From assembly GCA_005808665.1 (NCBI GenBank), contig SYLG01000031.1:1-58344 (forward strand): a DNA stretch of 58,344 nucleotides, written 5' to 3'. Under the pieces are notes generated by a model that saw only the letters and a list, made by a program, of their open reading frames with translations, did not search any database and was not told the origin of the DNA. Positions 43,534 through 52,721 of this stretch are shown one piece after another (within the stretch, counting starts at the first letter, position 1; every line of letters starts with the position of its first letter). Origin of the DNA: Planctomycetia bacterium. Its GTDB lineage: Bacteria; Planctomycetota; Planctomycetia; Gemmatales; Gemmataceae. The translations under genes and the position numbers were made by a program.

Positions 43534-44148
43534 TTAGGGGCCTTTTCGACCAAGGCCCAAGTGGCTCGTTTTTTCAGTCATGATTTTGTCCATGAACATA
43601 TCGTGGGAGGCCGTTGGGATTTCCGGGAAAAGTTGGCATTCAAAGGCCAGGGCGATAAAAGGGGTGTCTTTGCGGGCGTGTTCAAGCAGTTTGTCATAAT
43701 AGCCAAAACCATGCCCCATCCGGGCTCCGCGACGATCAAAAGCCACCCCGGGTACCACGATCAGGTCGATTTCCTGGACATCGACCCGGTATTCGGGCAA
43801 ATCACGAAGTACCGCTTTGGGTTCAAGAATCTTGTACATGCCAACGGTTAGGTCATCCATGGACCTCAGGTGGAAGAGTTGGAGGAACCCATCCACGCAG
43901 TAGGGCACAACGATTTTTTTGGTGGATAAAAGGGCGGATGGAATAAAATGTCGGGTCCGCACCTCGCTACGAGCATCCAGGTACCACAGAATGGTATTGG
44001 CTTTTTGGTATTCTTCCGAGGCCACCAAAGTCTGGCAAATGCCCAAACTAAGGCCATCCTTTTCCGGTAATTCATTGCGAAGCCGATGGGCTTCCTCACG
44101 GATGACTTTTTTTTTGGCTTGGAACTCGGCCAGGTTTGTGGTTGACAT
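43534..44148 (-). CDS. 5-formyltetrahydrofolate cyclo-ligase family protein
   Basis: This 204-residue protein resembles 5-formyl-THF cyclo-ligase (YgfA/MTHFS), which turns 5-formyl-THF into 5,10-methenyl-THF using ATP. The signature DLIVVPGVAFDRRGARMGHGFGYYDKLL is clear and the N-terminal KKKVIREEAHRLRNEL fits the usual K/R-x-x-R start. It is the first gene of a leftward set with ftr. The pairing suggests a job in C1 cofactor metabolism; activity on a folate or on a methanopterin derivative cannot be told apart. Confidence 0.85.
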   Translation of the reverse strand: MSTTNLAEFQAKKKVIREEAHRLRNELPEKDGLSLGICQTLVASEEYQKANTILWYLDARSEVRTRHFIPSALLSTKKIVVPYCVDGFLQLFHLRSMDDLTVGMYKILEPKAVLRDLPEYRVDVQEIDLIVVPGVAFDRRGARMGHGFGYYDKLLEHARKDTPFIALAFECQLFPEIPTASHDMFMDKIMTEKTSHLGLGRKGP

Positions 44149-44395
44149 GTTGGTTTTTTCCCCGATGGATCCGATGGGGCCCCGTGAAAGGCAAAAAAAT
44201 TGAAATTGGGTGACCTATGGACTCATTTCATCAATGGCCCAAGGATTGTGAAGCCCTTTTAGACCAAAAATGTGGTTTGGCTGCTCCTTTTACCGGAAAA
44301 ACCGTTGAAGTTGGGGGATTTTTTTAAGATTTTCCTTTTTTTAACTTGAGATCCGCCCCCTTCACAGGTGTTAATGGAGGGTACGGAGAAATGTA

Positions 44396-45481
44396 ATGAA
44401 ACGATTCTGGAAGCAATTTTGCCTGTTTGTATTGGCGGGTACTCTTTTGGAAGGGTGCCAAAATACTGGTAATTCCACCAACCGTACCACCAAAAAACCA
44501 TTTGGGCAAAGATTATTTGGAACCCTTGGAGACCCCGCTCGTCCAGCAACAACTCCTGGAAATGGATCCGCCAGGGGCTTGCCTAATGGAGTCCCAAACG
44601 GGTCGGTGCTGACGCCTCCTCCCGGTGCCACTATACTGGATGCAAACGGGCAACCCTTGCCCCCGGGTCTTGCCCCACCTCCGGGGACCGTTGTCCCGGC
44701 CAATACCTTTGGCGTACCGGGTAACCCATCCCTACCGTTGACCACAAACCCCCCTTCCGGTGGTAGCATTGAGGCCGGGACTCCCTTGAGCCCTCCTCCC
44801 TTTGGGGCCTTACCCCCTCTTCCGCCGACGGTGACAACCAACCCGGCCCCATCGCCCACCGGGCCGATCCAGTCCCAATCCAAAAGGATATCCAATGAGG
44901 AGATGCATAATGCGGTTCGGTTGGGAATTCCTGAAACCCCACTAAATGAGGCGATTCCAAAAACAAAAATCGAAAAATCGGACAATGTGGCTGGAGCCCA
45001 GGTGCCTCAGGTTTCCGGTATCCCTTCTCCGTTGGATATTCCCCGATTTGTAAAAGTGAAAAATGGTTTAGCCTTTGGGCGACAACCCTTTCCGGATGGC
45101 ATCGTTTGGCTAAGGCAGGCTGGGTTCAAAAAGGTGATCCATATCGCCGGGTCATCGGAGTTGGATGATGCCGCCCAAAGGCTTTTTGAGCAGGAGGGCA
45201 TTCAGTACATTCGTCTGGAAATCCTACCTGAAAAATTTGATCAGGCTTTGGTAAACCGGTTTGCCGGGACCTTTGTCGATGCCGAAAAAAACCCTGTTTT
45301 CATTTATGACCGGGATGGCTCCCGCCTTGGTTCCCTTTGGATGGCCCATCGGGTTTTGAACGAAAAGAGTACCCTTGGCCAAGCCAAATCCGAGGCGGAA
45401 ACGGTTGGTTTTCATTATGAAAAAACCGCAACCAATGACCCCGTTCGCAAGGCCTTGGACAAGCTCCTGTCTGCCTTTTAA
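44396..45481 (+). CDS. Lipoprotein with Pro-rich linker and degenerate tyrosine-phosphatase-like domain
   Basis: The 361-residue protein begins with a lipoprotein signal (MKRFWKQFCLFVLAGTLLEGC; lipobox LLEGC, Cys21). Residues about 45-165 are a Pro/Gly/Thr-rich linker. The C-terminal 140 residues follow the DSP/DUF442-type phosphatase pattern: GRQPFPDGIVWLRQAGFKKVIHI, DDAAQRLFEQEGIQYIRLEI and a P-loop-like VFIYDRDGSRLG (301-312). In active enzymes this last motif reads like VHCxxGxxRTG; here the cysteine position is Asp305 and the arginine spacing is off, so catalysis is unlikely. A sensing or binding role at the outer membrane is a guess. Preceded by 247 bases without a gene. Confidence 0.7.
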   Translation: MKRFWKQFCLFVLAGTLLEGCQNTGNSTNRTTKKPFGQRLFGTLGDPARPATTPGNGSARGLPNGVPNGSVLTPPPGATILDANGQPLPPGLAPPPGTVVPANTFGVPGNPSLPLTTNPPSGGSIEAGTPLSPPPFGALPPLPPTVTTNPAPSPTGPIQSQSKRISNEEMHNAVRLGIPETPLNEAIPKTKIEKSDNVAGAQVPQVSGIPSPLDIPRFVKVKNGLAFGRQPFPDGIVWLRQAGFKKVIHIAGSSELDDAAQRLFEQEGIQYIRLEILPEKFDQALVNRFAGTFVDAEKNPVFIYDRDGSRLGSLWMAHRVLNEKSTLGQAKSEAETVGFHYEKTATNDPVRKALDKLLSAF

Positions 45482-45553
45482 TATCACCCGATTTCATTAA
45501 ATACAAACCGAGTCGTTTTTCGGCCAACAAATCGTTTTGGGCAGGAGGGGTCC

Positions 45554-47005
45554 ATGCAGGAGCAACGGCTTCCCCGGGTTTTGGGTTTGATTTCTGCCTC
45601 AAGCATGGTCGCAGGATGTGTAATCGGTTCCGGGGTTTTTCGAAAGGCACCTATTCTTGCCCAAAATCTCCCGGACCTATTTTGGATCATCTCTGTTTGG
45701 ATTCTGGGTGGTTTCTTTGCTTTTCTGGGGGGTCTCTGTTTTGCCGAATCTGTATCCCGTTTGCCCCAGGCGGGGGGGAATCATGGCATCCTGACGGTAG
45801 CGTATGGTCCCATGTGGGGATTCCTTTGGGGATGGACCGATTTTTGGATCATTCGGTCCGCTTCGATTGCGGCCCTGGTTTCCATTTTTGTCGATGCATT
45901 TGCCGATCTATTACCGACCGGCGGTCAGTCCATGGGAGGATTGGCGCGGGTGGTTTTGGGGAGTTTTATCCTCATGGGGCTTGGGGGAATACAACTTTTT
46001 GGGATTGCTTTAGGCGCAAGATTGATGGTCGGGATAACCGCAATCAAGATTTTGTTTTTGTTGGTATTGGCAACACTTCCCTGGTTGGGATTGTGGTTTC
46101 CTGAGGGTGCATCCCAAATCACCAATCTAACGACCCAAGCCGGGGGGCAACCTACCGGTTTCTACGCCCGTTTAGGGGGTTTGGGGACAGCTCTATTGGC
46201 GGTCCTTTGGGCCTACCATGGCTGGGGCAACATCGCCCCCATTTCCGAGGAGATTAAGGACCCCAAGAGCAACATTCCAAAAGCCCTATTTCTCGGCATT
46301 GCCATCGTCACCGGCCTCTACATTCTGGTAAATCTCGGCTATCACCTGGTTATGCCGATGGCGGAAATGGCATCAATTGCTCACCACAAAGCGGTGGCTA
46401 CCGAGGTTTTTCACAAGTTGTTGGGTGCCCCTGGGGTCACTCTTGCCAGCTTGGCCATCCTTTGCTCGGTTTTGGGTTCGTTATCTGGCAATCTTCTTGC
46501 CGGCCCCCGGTTGCCTTTTGCCATGGCAAGGTCCGGCCAGGCACCCCATTTTTTGGCACAGCTGCACCCGGTTTATAGAACGCCCATTTGGTCTACGGTG
46601 GCTCTTGTCAGTTGGTCGGTGAGCCTTTTATGGTTGGGGCTATACCTAACCACTTTGGGAGAAATATCCCTTTTGGGATGGGTCAAAATACCCATGGAAG
46701 CCTCCGCGGATTTGTTCGATTGGTTGACCAATTTTGCCATGTTTGGCTCAATTCTTTTTGAATCAATGGGAGTGGTATCCGTCCTCATGTTAAGGCGGAG
46801 GGCCGGATCCTGGAACGGGTATCGATGCCCATGGGTCCCGCTAATCCCCTTGGTGTATCTGATTTTGCCGGTCTTTTTGTTCTTCAATATGGTTCAAAAA
46901 CAATCGAGTGAGGCGGTTATGGGGATTCTGTTTTCATTGGCCGGAATGATAACTTACCTTGTCTTTTACAGGGGAAAAGGGCGGGTTGTGGAAATGGCCC
47001 ACTGA
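45554..47005 (+). CDS. APC-superfamily amino acid permease
   Basis: The 483-residue protein has about twelve membrane segments. The first, GLISASSMVAGCVIGSGVFRKAP, contains the glycine-rich G-S-G unwound helix that binds the amino group in LeuT-fold APC transporters. LWAYHGWGNIAPISEEIKDPKSNIPKAL is the helix 6/loop block of the LAT-like branch. Substrate is probably an amino acid, not determined further. ATG 45554 is preceded by GGCAGGAGGGG at good spacing. It stands alone, converging on the CPBP protease gene. Confidence 0.88.
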   Translation: MQEQRLPRVLGLISASSMVAGCVIGSGVFRKAPILAQNLPDLFWIISVWILGGFFAFLGGLCFAESVSRLPQAGGNHGILTVAYGPMWGFLWGWTDFWIIRSASIAALVSIFVDAFADLLPTGGQSMGGLARVVLGSFILMGLGGIQLFGIALGARLMVGITAIKILFLLVLATLPWLGLWFPEGASQITNLTTQAGGQPTGFYARLGGLGTALLAVLWAYHGWGNIAPISEEIKDPKSNIPKALFLGIAIVTGLYILVNLGYHLVMPMAEMASIAHHKAVATEVFHKLLGAPGVTLASLAILCSVLGSLSGNLLAGPRLPFAMARSGQAPHFLAQLHPVYRTPIWSTVALVSWSVSLLWLGLYLTTLGEISLLGWVKIPMEASADLFDWLTNFAMFGSILFESMGVVSVLMLRRRAGSWNGYRCPWVPLIPLVYLILPVFLFFNMVQKQSSEAVMGILFSLAGMITYLVFYRGKGRVVEMAH

Positions 47006-47025
47006 ACCCCTGTCAAGAAAATCGG

Positions 47026-47751
47026 TTAGGCCCCCTGGCCACCCAAATCGGCAAGGCCATTGTAAAAGGAGTGGGCAATTACCGGAGTCCCGGCACCTCT
47101 TAACAGAAACGCAATTCCCAACAAAGCTCCTGAAGCTGCCCGAAACAGGAAAACTTGCTTTTCCTGGGGGGTTTGGGGTGGGCCATGGTGGTGGGCTATC
47201 GAAAAGAGCAAAGCACTCAGGATGGTTGCAAAAAGGGCAGAAACAATCGTTCCGGTTCGGAAATAAAGTAGGACCTCATAGAAGATCCCCAATAAGAGGA
47301 TTCGAAAAACCCCTTCCTCATAGACTGCCGCACCCAATAGGGAAACGGATTTTACGGCTTGTTCCTGGGTCATAAGGGCCAATTCAGGAATCAATCGGCT
47401 CCAGAGCCTGGCGGCCACCCATAGGATCAAGGCCACTCCAAAGCCTTCCAAAACCATGCCGGGAAGTTCTCCCAGGGAGAGGAAAAACCCCGGTTGATAA
47501 TGGGCAAGGAATTTCCAAATCAGGGCTCCGATAATGAGCGCGGTAGGAAACCACTCCCCTCCGGGAATGAGGTCCCCACACCACAACTTCAGGCGGCCAT
47601 CCAATTCCCCCGAAGCGTTGACCCCTGCCGTGAGGTGGAAATAGTGTTTCAACCCTTCATAAAGGCTAAGTAAACCACCCACCACCATAAGGTCGGCCAA
47701 TGGCGACCGCCCGAAGGGTTTGGCGCCATGGATTTGAGGGGTGTGGCTCAT
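47026..47751 (-). CDS. CPBP-family intramembrane metalloprotease
   Basis: This 241-residue membrane protein has the CPBP (Abi/Rce1-like) motifs: VYEEGVFR (E145, E146, R150), FSIAHHHG and IAHSFYNGLADL, which place glutamates and histidines in the membrane to bind zinc. Bacterial members can cut membrane peptides or protect against bacteriocins, but the substrate is unknown here. Its ATG overlaps the stop of an unknown gene (47748-48839) by 4 bases, so the two form an operon. Confidence 0.85.
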   Translation of the reverse strand: MSHTPQIHGAKPFGRSPLADLMVVGGLLSLYEGLKHYFHLTAGVNASGELDGRLKLWCGDLIPGGEWFPTALIIGALIWKFLAHYQPGFFLSLGELPGMVLEGFGVALILWVAARLWSRLIPELALMTQEQAVKSVSLLGAAVYEEGVFRILLLGIFYEVLLYFRTGTIVSALFATILSALLFSIAHHHGPPQTPQEKQVFLFRAASGALLGIAFLLRGAGTPVIAHSFYNGLADLGGQGA

Positions 47752-48839
47752 GATTTGTTTCCACCCAGGCTCAATTGGGCAATTTTTTGACGCAAATTGG
47801 CCAGCGGAAGATCCCTGATCAAGGAGTGGTCCTTTGGACCCAAAGTCACCGTGGCCAGTTCATTACCCATTGGGGAAGGCCTCCCCCATCGTAAGGCACG
47901 AAAACTAGGGTGACTGGAGGGGTTTCCAAAAACCAACAGGGTTCCCATGATGGAATGATCCACAGGAATCCACTCGGAAGCGAACGGGTGGTTGCATTTT
48001 CCGAAAGGATCAGGTTTTGTGGATTGGCAAAAGGCCCATGGACCTTGAGGGCTGCCCTTTGTTTTCAAGGGGAACCAATTTTCCTTTGGGTTGGGGCTTT
48101 CAATAGGGGCCGGGTGGGGTTTTAAAGCGTCAAAGGCAGCCTTATGCATGGCCCAAACGCCCTCAGCAAAGGCGTCCAGAGTTGCCATCCAGGCCCTGAC
48201 CAACGGGGTGCGGTCGGTTAGGGGAACCCGTTCCCAAGGCAAAAGCCATAGCCCCAGGAATCCCGATTGTTGGCTAAACCGGACAATGGAGGCTGCCAGG
48301 GCGGAACGAGCGCCATCATCGATTGAATGGAACGGTGTATCAGCCAATTGGATTAATTCAAAATAGCTTTGGGCTCTTTGGTGCCAAAGGCAAATTTTAT
48401 CCCAAAGGGGCAGGAGGATTGTTTCCAGGGCAGCAGCCAGGGGATCCAATATTTCCTGGTTGGTGGGAAAGGATGGGATCAATCTTAATGCCGCATCCGC
48501 CACCTGAACAATTTTGGAGAATTCAGAAGGCTCTAAAATAACCTCGATTTCCGGGGCCCCGGATTCCGCACGGGCTTGCCAACCCTTTAGTTCATTGGTA
48601 AGAGCCAGCCCTTTTTGGACGAGGTGGGTTTTCCGCCAGGAAAACGGTTGGTTTGTTCCAGGAAAGGGCTGGGTTTCCACGCCGGGTGGCAATCGTTCCA
48701 AGTCGGTTTTGGAAGCCAACTTGGCCAATTTCTCCAAGGGCAAGAGGGGCCTATCCAAAAGGGAAATTTGGAAGCGAAGGTCACGAATCCGGTCCAAAAG
48801 CAGCCCTGGATTAACCACCTTCTCCTCCCCAAAATCCAA
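47748..48839 (-). CDS. Unknown protein, partner of the CPBP protease
   Basis: I do not recognise this 363-residue protein. It has no signal peptide and no clear membrane segment. It is rich in Leu and Pro, with several amphipathic helix-like parts in the middle (ILDPLAAALETILLPLWDKICLWHQRAQ) and a Pro/Lys-rich segment near 245-290, followed by a likely beta-rich C-terminal part with GNELATVTLGPKDHSLI. It is translationally coupled to the downstream CPBP protease (TGA/ATG overlap), which suggests a shared job, and is divergent from the sigma-54 regulator. Confidence 0.65.
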   Translation of the reverse strand: MDFGEEKVVNPGLLLDRIRDLRFQISLLDRPLLPLEKLAKLASKTDLERLPPGVETQPFPGTNQPFSWRKTHLVQKGLALTNELKGWQARAESGAPEIEVILEPSEFSKIVQVADAALRLIPSFPTNQEILDPLAAALETILLPLWDKICLWHQRAQSYFELIQLADTPFHSIDDGARSALAASIVRFSQQSGFLGLWLLPWERVPLTDRTPLVRAWMATLDAFAEGVWAMHKAAFDALKPHPAPIESPNPKENWFPLKTKGSPQGPWAFCQSTKPDPFGKCNHPFASEWIPVDHSIMGTLLVFGNPSSHPSFRALRWGRPSPMGNELATVTLGPKDHSLIRDLPLANLRQKIAQLSLGGNKS

Positions 48840-49029
48840 GCAGAATCGACCACCCTTCCTTATCGGAAAAGGAAAGATGTGACCTTTAGGATTTTGAGGG
48901 TTTGGTTAAATGGGATGGTTGGAGGGGGAGTGACGGGGCAAAGGCGATTGGGATTTGGCCTTCGTTTCCTCAAATCTTCGGGCAAGCGTTTGGAGGATTC
49001 TTAAAATGGCACCAAGGAGTTAGTTCAAA

Positions 49030-50565
49030 ATGTCTATTTCGACGGATAAATCCAAATCGAAGGTTGGCGAAGGCATAAGAGTCCTGGTTGTTGATGATGA
49101 CAAAGCCCATGCCGAGGTGGTTGCGGAAAGTTTGGAACGGGTTGGTTATGAAACAGACCGGGTTAACAGTGGTGCCGCCGCCTTCAAAAAGTTGGAAAGT
49201 GAACCATTTGACATCATCGTCACGGACCTAAGGCTTGGTGACACCGATGGTTTGGTAGTGTTACAGGCTAGCAAGGCCCATAATCCGGATTCAGAAGTGG
49301 TGGTTATTACCGGCCATGCCGATGTGCGAACGGCCGTGGATGCCATTAAACAGGGTGCGGCGCATTATCTCACCAAACCGCTCGACATGGGCGAGTTGCG
49401 ATCGGTTTTGGAACGGGCCAGTGAAAAGGTTCGTTTGGCCCAGGTAAACAGCGATCTTCATCGGCAGTTGGATGAAAAATTCGGCTTTGAAGGGGTGGTA
49501 GGGTCCAGCCCTAAAATGCACGATCTCATCGCTAAACTGCGTCATATCGCTCCCACCCAAGCTACCGTCCTTATCCAGGGGGAGACAGGAACCGGCAAGG
49601 AACTGGTTGCCAAGGCCCTTCATAATAACAGCCCCCGCCGAGCCAAACCTTTTGTGGCAATGAACTGTACTGCATTAAATGAAAACCTTTTGGATGATGA
49701 ATTGTTTGGTCATGATGCCGGGGCGTTTACGGGTGCGGAAAAACTCCGGAAAGGGCGGTTTGAGTACGCCAATGGCGGAACACTTTTCCTGGACGAGATT
49801 GGCGATATGCCCATGCTTCTCCAGGCCAAGCTTCTCCGGGTCCTGGAAAATAACGAAATCACCCGCATTGGGTCGAATGAATCAATGAAAGTAAATGTTC
49901 GGGTTGTCTCGGCGACTCACAGGGACCTGGACCAGGCTGTGAATGATGGCAAGTTTCGCCAAGACCTTTATTTTCGCCTGAACAGGCTCAAAGTGCGCAT
50001 TCCCCCTTTGCGGGAACGCCGTGAGGACATTCCTCTTTTGGCCACCCACTTTATGAAGGAATTCAATCAGCATCACGGCAAGCAAGGTGGGTCCATTTCG
50101 GAGGCGGTTCGCCGGGCGATGACTACCTACGATTGGCCGGGGAATGTTCGGGAATTGCGCAATTTTGTTGAGAGCATGGTTGTTTTGGACAGAGACGGGA
50201 TCCTGGGGGTGGAGGATGTCCAGGAGGGGGAGGTCCTAAACCGGATTCCTTCTGCCCAGTTGGTTCATCATGGACCGGATGGCCTGATTGGTAGACCCCT
50301 TAGCGAAGTGGAACGCTATTACATCGAACAGGCACTTACCTTGATGCAGGGCAATCGCGAGGAGGCGGCAAAGGCACTTGGTATCGGTGAACGAACCCTT
50401 TACCGGGTGATTCAGGATTGGAAACTTCAAGACAGAATCAAGGAGGCCCTGGCCCAGGGGGGTGGGGATTTGGCCAAGGCAGCCGTAATCCTTGAGATGA
50501 CGCTTGCCACCCTTCAAAGGAAGATGAAAAAAATGGCAATGCTCGATGAGGACATGGACGAGTGA
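49030..50565 (+). CDS. Sigma-54-dependent response regulator (NtrC type) with two C-terminal HTH units
   Basis: The 511-residue protein has a receiver domain (D66 phospho-acceptor in VTDLRLG, K116), then an AAA+ domain with GETGTGKE (184-191), GAFTGA (231-236, contacts sigma-54) and FLDEIGD (253-259), with R-finger region [18 protein letters not shown]. The C-terminus holds a Fis-type helix-turn-helix at 441-466 ([20 protein letters not shown]). A second similar unit follows at 478-504 ([20 protein letters not shown]), so DNA binding may be doubled. No partner histidine kinase is seen nearby. The stop overlaps mutL by 4 bases. Confidence 0.93.
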   Translation: MSISTDKSKSKVGEGIRVLVVDDDKAHAEVVAESLERVGYETDRVNSGAAAFKKLESEPFDIIVTDLRLGDTDGLVVLQASKAHNPDSEVVVITGHADVRTAVDAIKQGAAHYLTKPLDMGELRSVLERASEKVRLAQVNSDLHRQLDEKFGFEGVVGSSPKMHDLIAKLRHIAPTQATVLIQGETGTGKELVAKALHNNSPRRAKPFVAMNCTALNENLLDDELFGHDAGAFTGAEKLRKGRFEYANGGTLFLDEIGDMPMLLQAKLLRVLENNEITRIGSNESMKVNVRVVSATHRDLDQAVNDGKFRQDLYFRLNRLKVRIPPLRERREDIPLLATHFMKEFNQHHGKQGGSISEAVRRAMTTYDWPGNVRELRNFVESMVVLDRDGILGVEDVQEGEVLNRIPSAQLVHHGPDGLIGRPLSEVERYYIEQALTLMQGNREEAAKALGIGERTLYRVIQDWKLQDRIKEALAQGGGDLAKAAVILEMTLATLQRKMKKMAMLDEDMDE

Positions 50566-52577
50566 GTGAAGTATTGTCCGGTGAGTGTGTGATCGAAAGG
50601 GTGCCTCGACGACCCATTCATCGCCTTGATGCCCTTACCATTGCCCAAATCGCGGCTGGTGAGGTGGTGGAACGGCCAGGCAGTGTTGTCCGCGAATTGG
50701 TGGAAAACGCTGTGGATGCCGGTGCCAAGCGTATTGAAGTGGATTTTGAACAGGGAGGTATTGAACTCATTCGCATTGTGGATGATGGACACGGCATTAC
50801 CCGGGAGGAAATTGCCCTGGCCCTCACCTCTCATGCGACATCAAAACTCTCTAAAAGTGAGGATTTGGACCAGATCCAAACCCTTGGCTTTCGGGGGGAA
50901 GCTTTGGCGAGTATCGGTAGTGTTTCCCGGACCCTTCTTCAAACCAGAACTGCTGACCAGACAGTAGGGGCCCAAGCCTCCTGTGATGGTGGCGTTTTGG
51001 GTCCGATCACCCCGTGGACCGGGCCCCAAGGTACCCGGATTGAGGTCAGAAATCTCTTTCATAACACCCCTGCCCGGCGCAAGTTTCTCAAAGCCCAATC
51101 CGCCGAAACCACCTTTTTGATAGAAACAGTTCAACGGTTGATGCTCGCCCTTTCAAGGTTGGGTGCCATGGCACCCCATTTGGTGGTCCGTAACCAGGGC
51201 AAGGTGGCTTTGGAATGTCCCTCTGGAGCAATGCTCCGTGAACGGGCCGAGATCCTTTGGGGTGTCGAGGTTGCATCCGACCTTCTGGAGCTTGAAGCCA
51301 AGGGCCCAGGCATTAAACTCACTGGGGTCATTGGTAACAATCGCCTGGACCGGGCCACCAGCAAGTTTCAGCATTTTCTCGTGAATGGAAGGTGGATTCG
51401 CGACAAAAGTTTAAATCATGCCCTTATGGAGGGATTTCGCGGTTTGATCATGGTGGGTCGATTCCCGGTTGGTATTTTGATTTTGGAAGTTGAACCAGGC
51501 TTGGTCGATGTCAATGTTCACCCGGCAAAAGCCGAGGTTCGCTTCCGGGATTCGCAAGTCGTCCATCATTTGGTCTTCAAAGCAGTTCGGGAAAGGCTTC
51601 GTCGGGAAAATATCCATCCCACTCTTACCATGACAACCAGCTTGGCAGGGACAAAAAGCCTTCCCATGGGGTTGGGGGCGGCGGCCTTTTCGCCCCTATT
51701 GTTTACACAGCAAAACCAATGGCAAGATTTAGGTTCCTTTGGCCCTCCTGATGAGCATCCATTGGCGTTAAAACCGCCAGTAAGACCCGCCCCTGGTTTG
51801 GATTTCCCAAAGGAATTCCCTCGGGGGCTTGGACCACCCTCCTTGCATGAAATTGCAAGTAATCTTTCTCCAAAAATTGAACCGTTAGCCGCTTGGGAAA
51901 ATGGATTACCAACCGAATCAAGGGTTTCAGAGCCACATGGGGTTTCCAATCCAAATCCAACCCCCAACCAACCCAACCCCAAGAACCTATTTCCCGCAAA
52001 CCATGCTCTGGGTCGGTTTGTTCAGGTTTTCGACTCTTATTTGATCGTTGAAATTGAGAAAGGGGTCATGGTTATTGACCAGCACGCCTTACACGAACGC
52101 ATTCTCTTCGATCAGATCAGGAAAAGATTGGAATTGGGAGCTTTGCCCATGCAAAAACTTCTCATTCCCGAGGTGGTGGAGTTTCAATCGGGCCAGGCCC
52201 AGGCAATTCTTGACCAAAAAACAGCGTGGGAAAAACTCGGTTTTGAAATCGAATCATTTGGCGGAGGTGCAATTGCCCTTGGGGGGTTTCCGGTGGTTTT
52301 GGCCCATCGGTCCCCCTCTGCGGTTTTTCAAAATTTGGCCGAGAAATTACTTCAAAATGATTTGCTACCAACCCGGGAAGAGATGCTCCATTCGCTTTTG
52401 GCTATGATTGCCTGTCATAGTGCCGTTAGGGCCAATGAACGCCTTACCCCACTCCAGATGGAGGCGTTGGTGGAACAGAGGCAACTAGCCTTGGATCCCA
52501 ACCATTGCCCCCATGGCCGACCAACTGCCCTCCTATTATCAAGGCAAGACCTTGAGAAACAGTTTGGAAGGATTTAA
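50562..52577 (+). CDS. mutL: DNA mismatch repair protein MutL (endonuclease-type)
   Basis: MutL (671 residues) has the GHKL ATPase N-terminus: IAAGEVVERPGSVVRELVENAVDAGA, DDGHGI, and TLGFRGEALASI. A linker of about 130 Pro-rich residues precedes a C-terminal dimerisation domain with VIDQHALHERILFDQI (DQHA at 506-509), ACHSAVRAN and CPHGRPT. These are the motifs of MutL proteins that nick DNA themselves, although the second glutamate of DQHAxxExxxxE is an aspartate here. The start is GTG 50562, overlapping the response regulator stop (GTGA); the protein has about 17 extra N-terminal residues before IHRLDALTIAQI. Confidence 0.95.
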   Translation: MSEVLSGECVIERVPRRPIHRLDALTIAQIAAGEVVERPGSVVRELVENAVDAGAKRIEVDFEQGGIELIRIVDDGHGITREEIALALTSHATSKLSKSEDLDQIQTLGFRGEALASIGSVSRTLLQTRTADQTVGAQASCDGGVLGPITPWTGPQGTRIEVRNLFHNTPARRKFLKAQSAETTFLIETVQRLMLALSRLGAMAPHLVVRNQGKVALECPSGAMLRERAEILWGVEVASDLLELEAKGPGIKLTGVIGNNRLDRATSKFQHFLVNGRWIRDKSLNHALMEGFRGLIMVGRFPVGILILEVEPGLVDVNVHPAKAEVRFRDSQVVHHLVFKAVRERLRRENIHPTLTMTTSLAGTKSLPMGLGAAAFSPLLFTQQNQWQDLGSFGPPDEHPLALKPPVRPAPGLDFPKEFPRGLGPPSLHEIASNLSPKIEPLAAWENGLPTESRVSEPHGVSNPNPTPNQPNPKNLFPANHALGRFVQVFDSYLIVEIEKGVMVIDQHALHERILFDQIRKRLELGALPMQKLLIPEVVEFQSGQAQAILDQKTAWEKLGFEIESFGGGAIALGGFPVVLAHRSPSAVFQNLAEKLLQNDLLPTREEMLHSLLAMIACHSAVRANERLTPLQMEALVEQRQLALDPNHCPHGRPTALLLSRQDLEKQFGRI

Positions 52578-52641
52578 GGAAAAGAATGGGTCTGTCTGGC
52601 TCAAACCCGTCCAAAGGTTACGGGTTTTGTGGGTAACCGGA

Positions 52642-52670
52642 TTGGATAAACTACCCGGGCCCGTTAGGAT
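52642..52670 (+). promoter_or_regulatory. Candidate promoter for the Lys-rich secreted protein gene
   Basis: TTGGAT (52642-52647) and TAGGAT (52665-52670) are 17 bases apart, with the start codon about 50 bases downstream. A small inverted repeat GGTTAC/GTAACC lies just upstream, at about 52616-52638. Confidence 0.38.
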
Positions 52671-52721
52671 GAATTCATAATAGCCTCTACTTTTTTAAAC
52701 CTCTCAACGGGGGATTATCTG

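Noticed and set aside
42653-43553. Phage or integrative element suggested by the tyrosine recombinase
   Set aside because: No phage, plasmid or att-like repeats are seen; motifs fit housekeeping Xer enzymes and neighbours are C1 metabolism genes.
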